Shown here piece by piece: positions 61,665 through 64,000 of a stretch of DNA of 64,000 bases (within the stretch, counting starts at the first letter, position 1; each line of letters starts with the position of its first letter). The notes under the pieces were generated by a model. The model worked only from the letters and a program-made list of their open reading frames with translations, made no database searches and was not told where the DNA came from. The DNA is from Sipunculus nudus. Lineage: Eukaryota > Annelida > Sipuncula > Golfingiida > Sipunculidae. The position numbers and the translations under genes were made by a program. Where the stretch lies: assembly GCA_026874595.1 (NCBI GenBank), contig CM049307.1, positions 4,239,579 through 4,303,578 of the forward strand, read 5' to 3'.

Positions 61665-64000
61665 AGTATTAATCGTTTTAAACTCGCCGAACGCTATATG
61701 TATAAGCTGTCCTGTTGTAGGCTCTGATCGTTTTTAAACTCGTTGAACGCTATATGTATAAGCTGTCCTGTTGTAGGCTCTGATCGTTTTTAAACTCGTT
61801 GAACGCTATATGTATAAGCTGTCCTGTTGTAGGCTCTGATCCTTTTTAAACTCGTTGGACGTTATATGTATAAGCTGTCCTGTTGTAGGCTCTGATCCTT
61901 TTTAAACTCGTTGAACGCTATATGTATAAGCTGTCCTGTTGTAGGCTCTGATCGTTCTTAAACTCGTTGGACGCTATATGTATAAGCTGTCCTGTTGTAG
62001 GCTCTGATCGTTTTTAAACTCGTTGGACGTTATATGTATAAGCTGTCCTGTTGTAGGCTCTGATCCTTTTTAAACTCGTTGGACGTTATATGTATAAGCT
62101 GTCCTGTTGTAGGCTCTGATCCTTTTTAAACTCGTTGAACGCTATATGTATAAGCTGTCCTGTTGTAGGCTCTGATCGTTCTTAAACTCGTTGGACGCTA
62201 TATGTATAAGCTGTCCTGTTGTAGGCTCTGATCGTTTTTAAACTCGTTGGACGTTATATGTATAAGCTGTCCTGTTGTAGGCTCTGATCGTTTTTAAACT
62301 CGTTGGACGTTACATGTATAAGCTGTCCTGTTGTAGGCTCTGATCGTTTTTAAACTCGTTGGACGTTATATGTATAAGCTGTCCTGTTGTAGGCTCTGAT
62401 CCTTTTTAAACTCGTTGAACGCTATATGTATAAGCTGTCCTGTTGTAGGCTCTGATCGTTCTTAAACTCGTTGGACGCTATATGTATAAGCTGTCCTGTT
62501 GTAGGCTCTGATCGTTTTTAAACTCGTTGGACGTTATATGTATAAGCTGTCCTGTTGTAGGCTCTGATCCTTTTTAAACTCGTTGAACGCTATATGTATA
62601 AGCTGTCCTGTTGTAGGCTCTGATCGTTCTTAAACTCGTTGGACGCTATATGTATAAGCTGTCCTGTTGTAGGCTCTGATCGTTTTTAAACTCGTTGGAC
62701 GTTATATGTATAAGCTGTCCTGTTGTAGGCTCTGATCCTTTTTAAACTCGTTGAACGCTATATGTATAAGCTGTCCTGTTGTAGGCTCTGATCGTTCTTA
62801 AACTCGTTGGACGCTATATGTATAAGCTGTCCTGTTGTAGGCTCTGATCGTTTTTAAACTCGTTGAACGCTATATGTATAAGCTGTCCTGTTGTAGGCTG
62901 TGATCGTTTTTAAACTCGTTGGACGCTAAATGTATAAGCTGTCCTGTTGTAGGCTGTGATCGTTTTTAAACTCGTTGGACGCTATATGTATAAGCTGTCC
63001 TGTTGTAGGCTCTGATCGTTTTTAAACTCGTTGGACGCTATCTGTATAAGCTGTCCTGTTGTAGGCTCTGATCGTTTTTAAACTCGTTGGACGCTACATG
63101 TATAAGCTGTCCTGTTGTAGGCTCTGATCGTTTTTAAACTCGTTGGACGCTATATGTATAAGCTGTCCTGTTGTAGGCTCTGATCGTTTTTAAACTCGTT
63201 GAACGCTATATGTATAAGCTGTCCTGTTGTAGACTCTGATCGTTTTTAAACTCGTTGAACGCTTCATGTATAAGCTGTCCTGTTGTAGGCTCTGATCGTT
63301 TTTAAACTCGTTGAACGCTATATGTATAAGCTGTCCTGTTGTAGGCTCTGATCGTTTTTAAACTCGTTGAACGCTTTATGTATAAGCTGTCCTGTTGTAG
63401 GCTCTAATCGTTTTTAAACTCGTTGAACGCTATATGTATAAGCTGTCCTGTTGTAGGCTCTGATCGTTTTTAAACTCGTTGGACGCTATATGTATAAGCT
63501 GTCCTGTTGTAGGCTCTGATCGTTTTTAAACTCGTTGAACGCTATATGTATAAGCTGTCCTGTTGTTGGCTCTGATCGTTTTTAATCTCGTTGGACGCTA
63601 TCTGTATAAGCTGTCCTGTTGTAGGCTCTGATCGTTTTTAATCTCGTTGGACGCTATCTGTATAAGCTGTCCTGTTGTAGGCTCTGATCGTTTTTAAACT
63701 CGTTGAACGCTATATGTATAAGCTGTCCTGTTGTAGGCTCTGATCTTTTTTAAACTCGTTGGACGCTATATGTATAAGCTGTCCTGTTGTAGGCTCTGAT
63801 CGTTTTTAAACTCGTTGAACGCTATATGTATAAGCTGTGCTGTTGTAGGCTCTGATCGTTTTTTGATCGTTGAACGCTATATGTATAAGCTGTCCTGTTG
63901 TAGGCTCTGATCGTTTTTAATCTCGTTGGACGCTATATGTATAAGCTGTGCTGTTGTAGGCTCTGATCGTTTTTTGATCGTTGAACGCTATATGTATAAG
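61665..64000. repeat. 56-bp minisatellite, about 41 copies, open at window end
   Basis: GCTCTGATCG at 61,721 recurs at 61,777 and every 56 bp after. The unit includes AAACTCGTTGAACGCTATAT and GTATAAGCTGTCCTGTTGTA. Diagnostic bases (GATCC or GATCG, TTTTT or TTCTT, GAACGC, GGACGC or GGACGT) vary in an ordered way. From about 61,890 to 62,820 three unit types tend to follow each other, giving a 168-bp higher-order period. The last units become irregular (TTTTTTGATCGTTG). Confidence 0.95.

Overview
The window is eukaryotic, repeat-rich, AT-biased DNA. The organism is most likely a marine bivalve or another lophotrochozoan. This rests on intron-containing sigma-class glutathione S-transferase (GST) genes, degraded LINEs, tRNA-derived SINEs, an LTR with TGTTAC...GTAACA ends, and very large satellite and minisatellite arrays. 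That assignment is inference, because no species-diagnostic gene is present. Nothing bacterial (operon, CRISPR, phage) was seen.

Layout. (1) 1-20,839 is a continuous satellite of a 43-bp monomer. It is organised into long higher-order repeats (2,263 bp on the left, 1,862 bp from about 12.1 kb) and becomes simpler and more irregular at its right edge. Twenty-two interspersed spacers carry the same ~73-bp piece of an LTR. (2) 20,840-21,750 is a solo LTR of that family, inserted in the satellite edge with a 4-bp target duplication. (3) 22,588-26,389 (minus) is a complete five-exon sigma-class GST gene of 207 codons. A 40-bp minisatellite at 22,271-22,614 begins inside its last codons. (4) 27.3-28.0 kb holds two tRNA-derived SINE pieces. 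(5) 29,334-43,885 is a large composite locus built from 1.3-kb inverted arms, 36-bp minisatellite blocks in both orientations, three copies of a 773-bp LTR-like block, and three copies of a ~480-bp block that carries the last exon of a GST. (6) 43.9-48.3 kb holds microsatellites, a degraded Tx1/L1-like LINE 3' end, a broken GST paralogue (minus), and a region dense in TTGGT/ACCAA. (7) 48.6-53.2 kb holds two further degraded LINEs in opposite orientations, one with a small TIR element nested in its 3' part. (8) 54,120-56,744 is a 2.6-kb fold-back DNA element. (9) 58,009-60,443 (plus) is the 5' half (three exons) of another sigma-class GST. Its last two exons are not in the window. (10) 61,665-64,000 is a 56-bp minisatellite with a trimeric higher-order pattern, still running at the window end.

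How it fits together: the protein-coding content is a small local cluster of sigma-class GST paralogues (one intact, one broken, one partial). These are cytosolic, glutathione-using enzymes of detoxification or prostaglandin-isomerase type. Repeats have repeatedly invaded or grown at the 3' ends of these genes. One lost GST exon was carried along when the neighbouring minisatellite locus duplicated and inverted. All open frames inside the satellites are by-products of the repeat and are not treated as genes.
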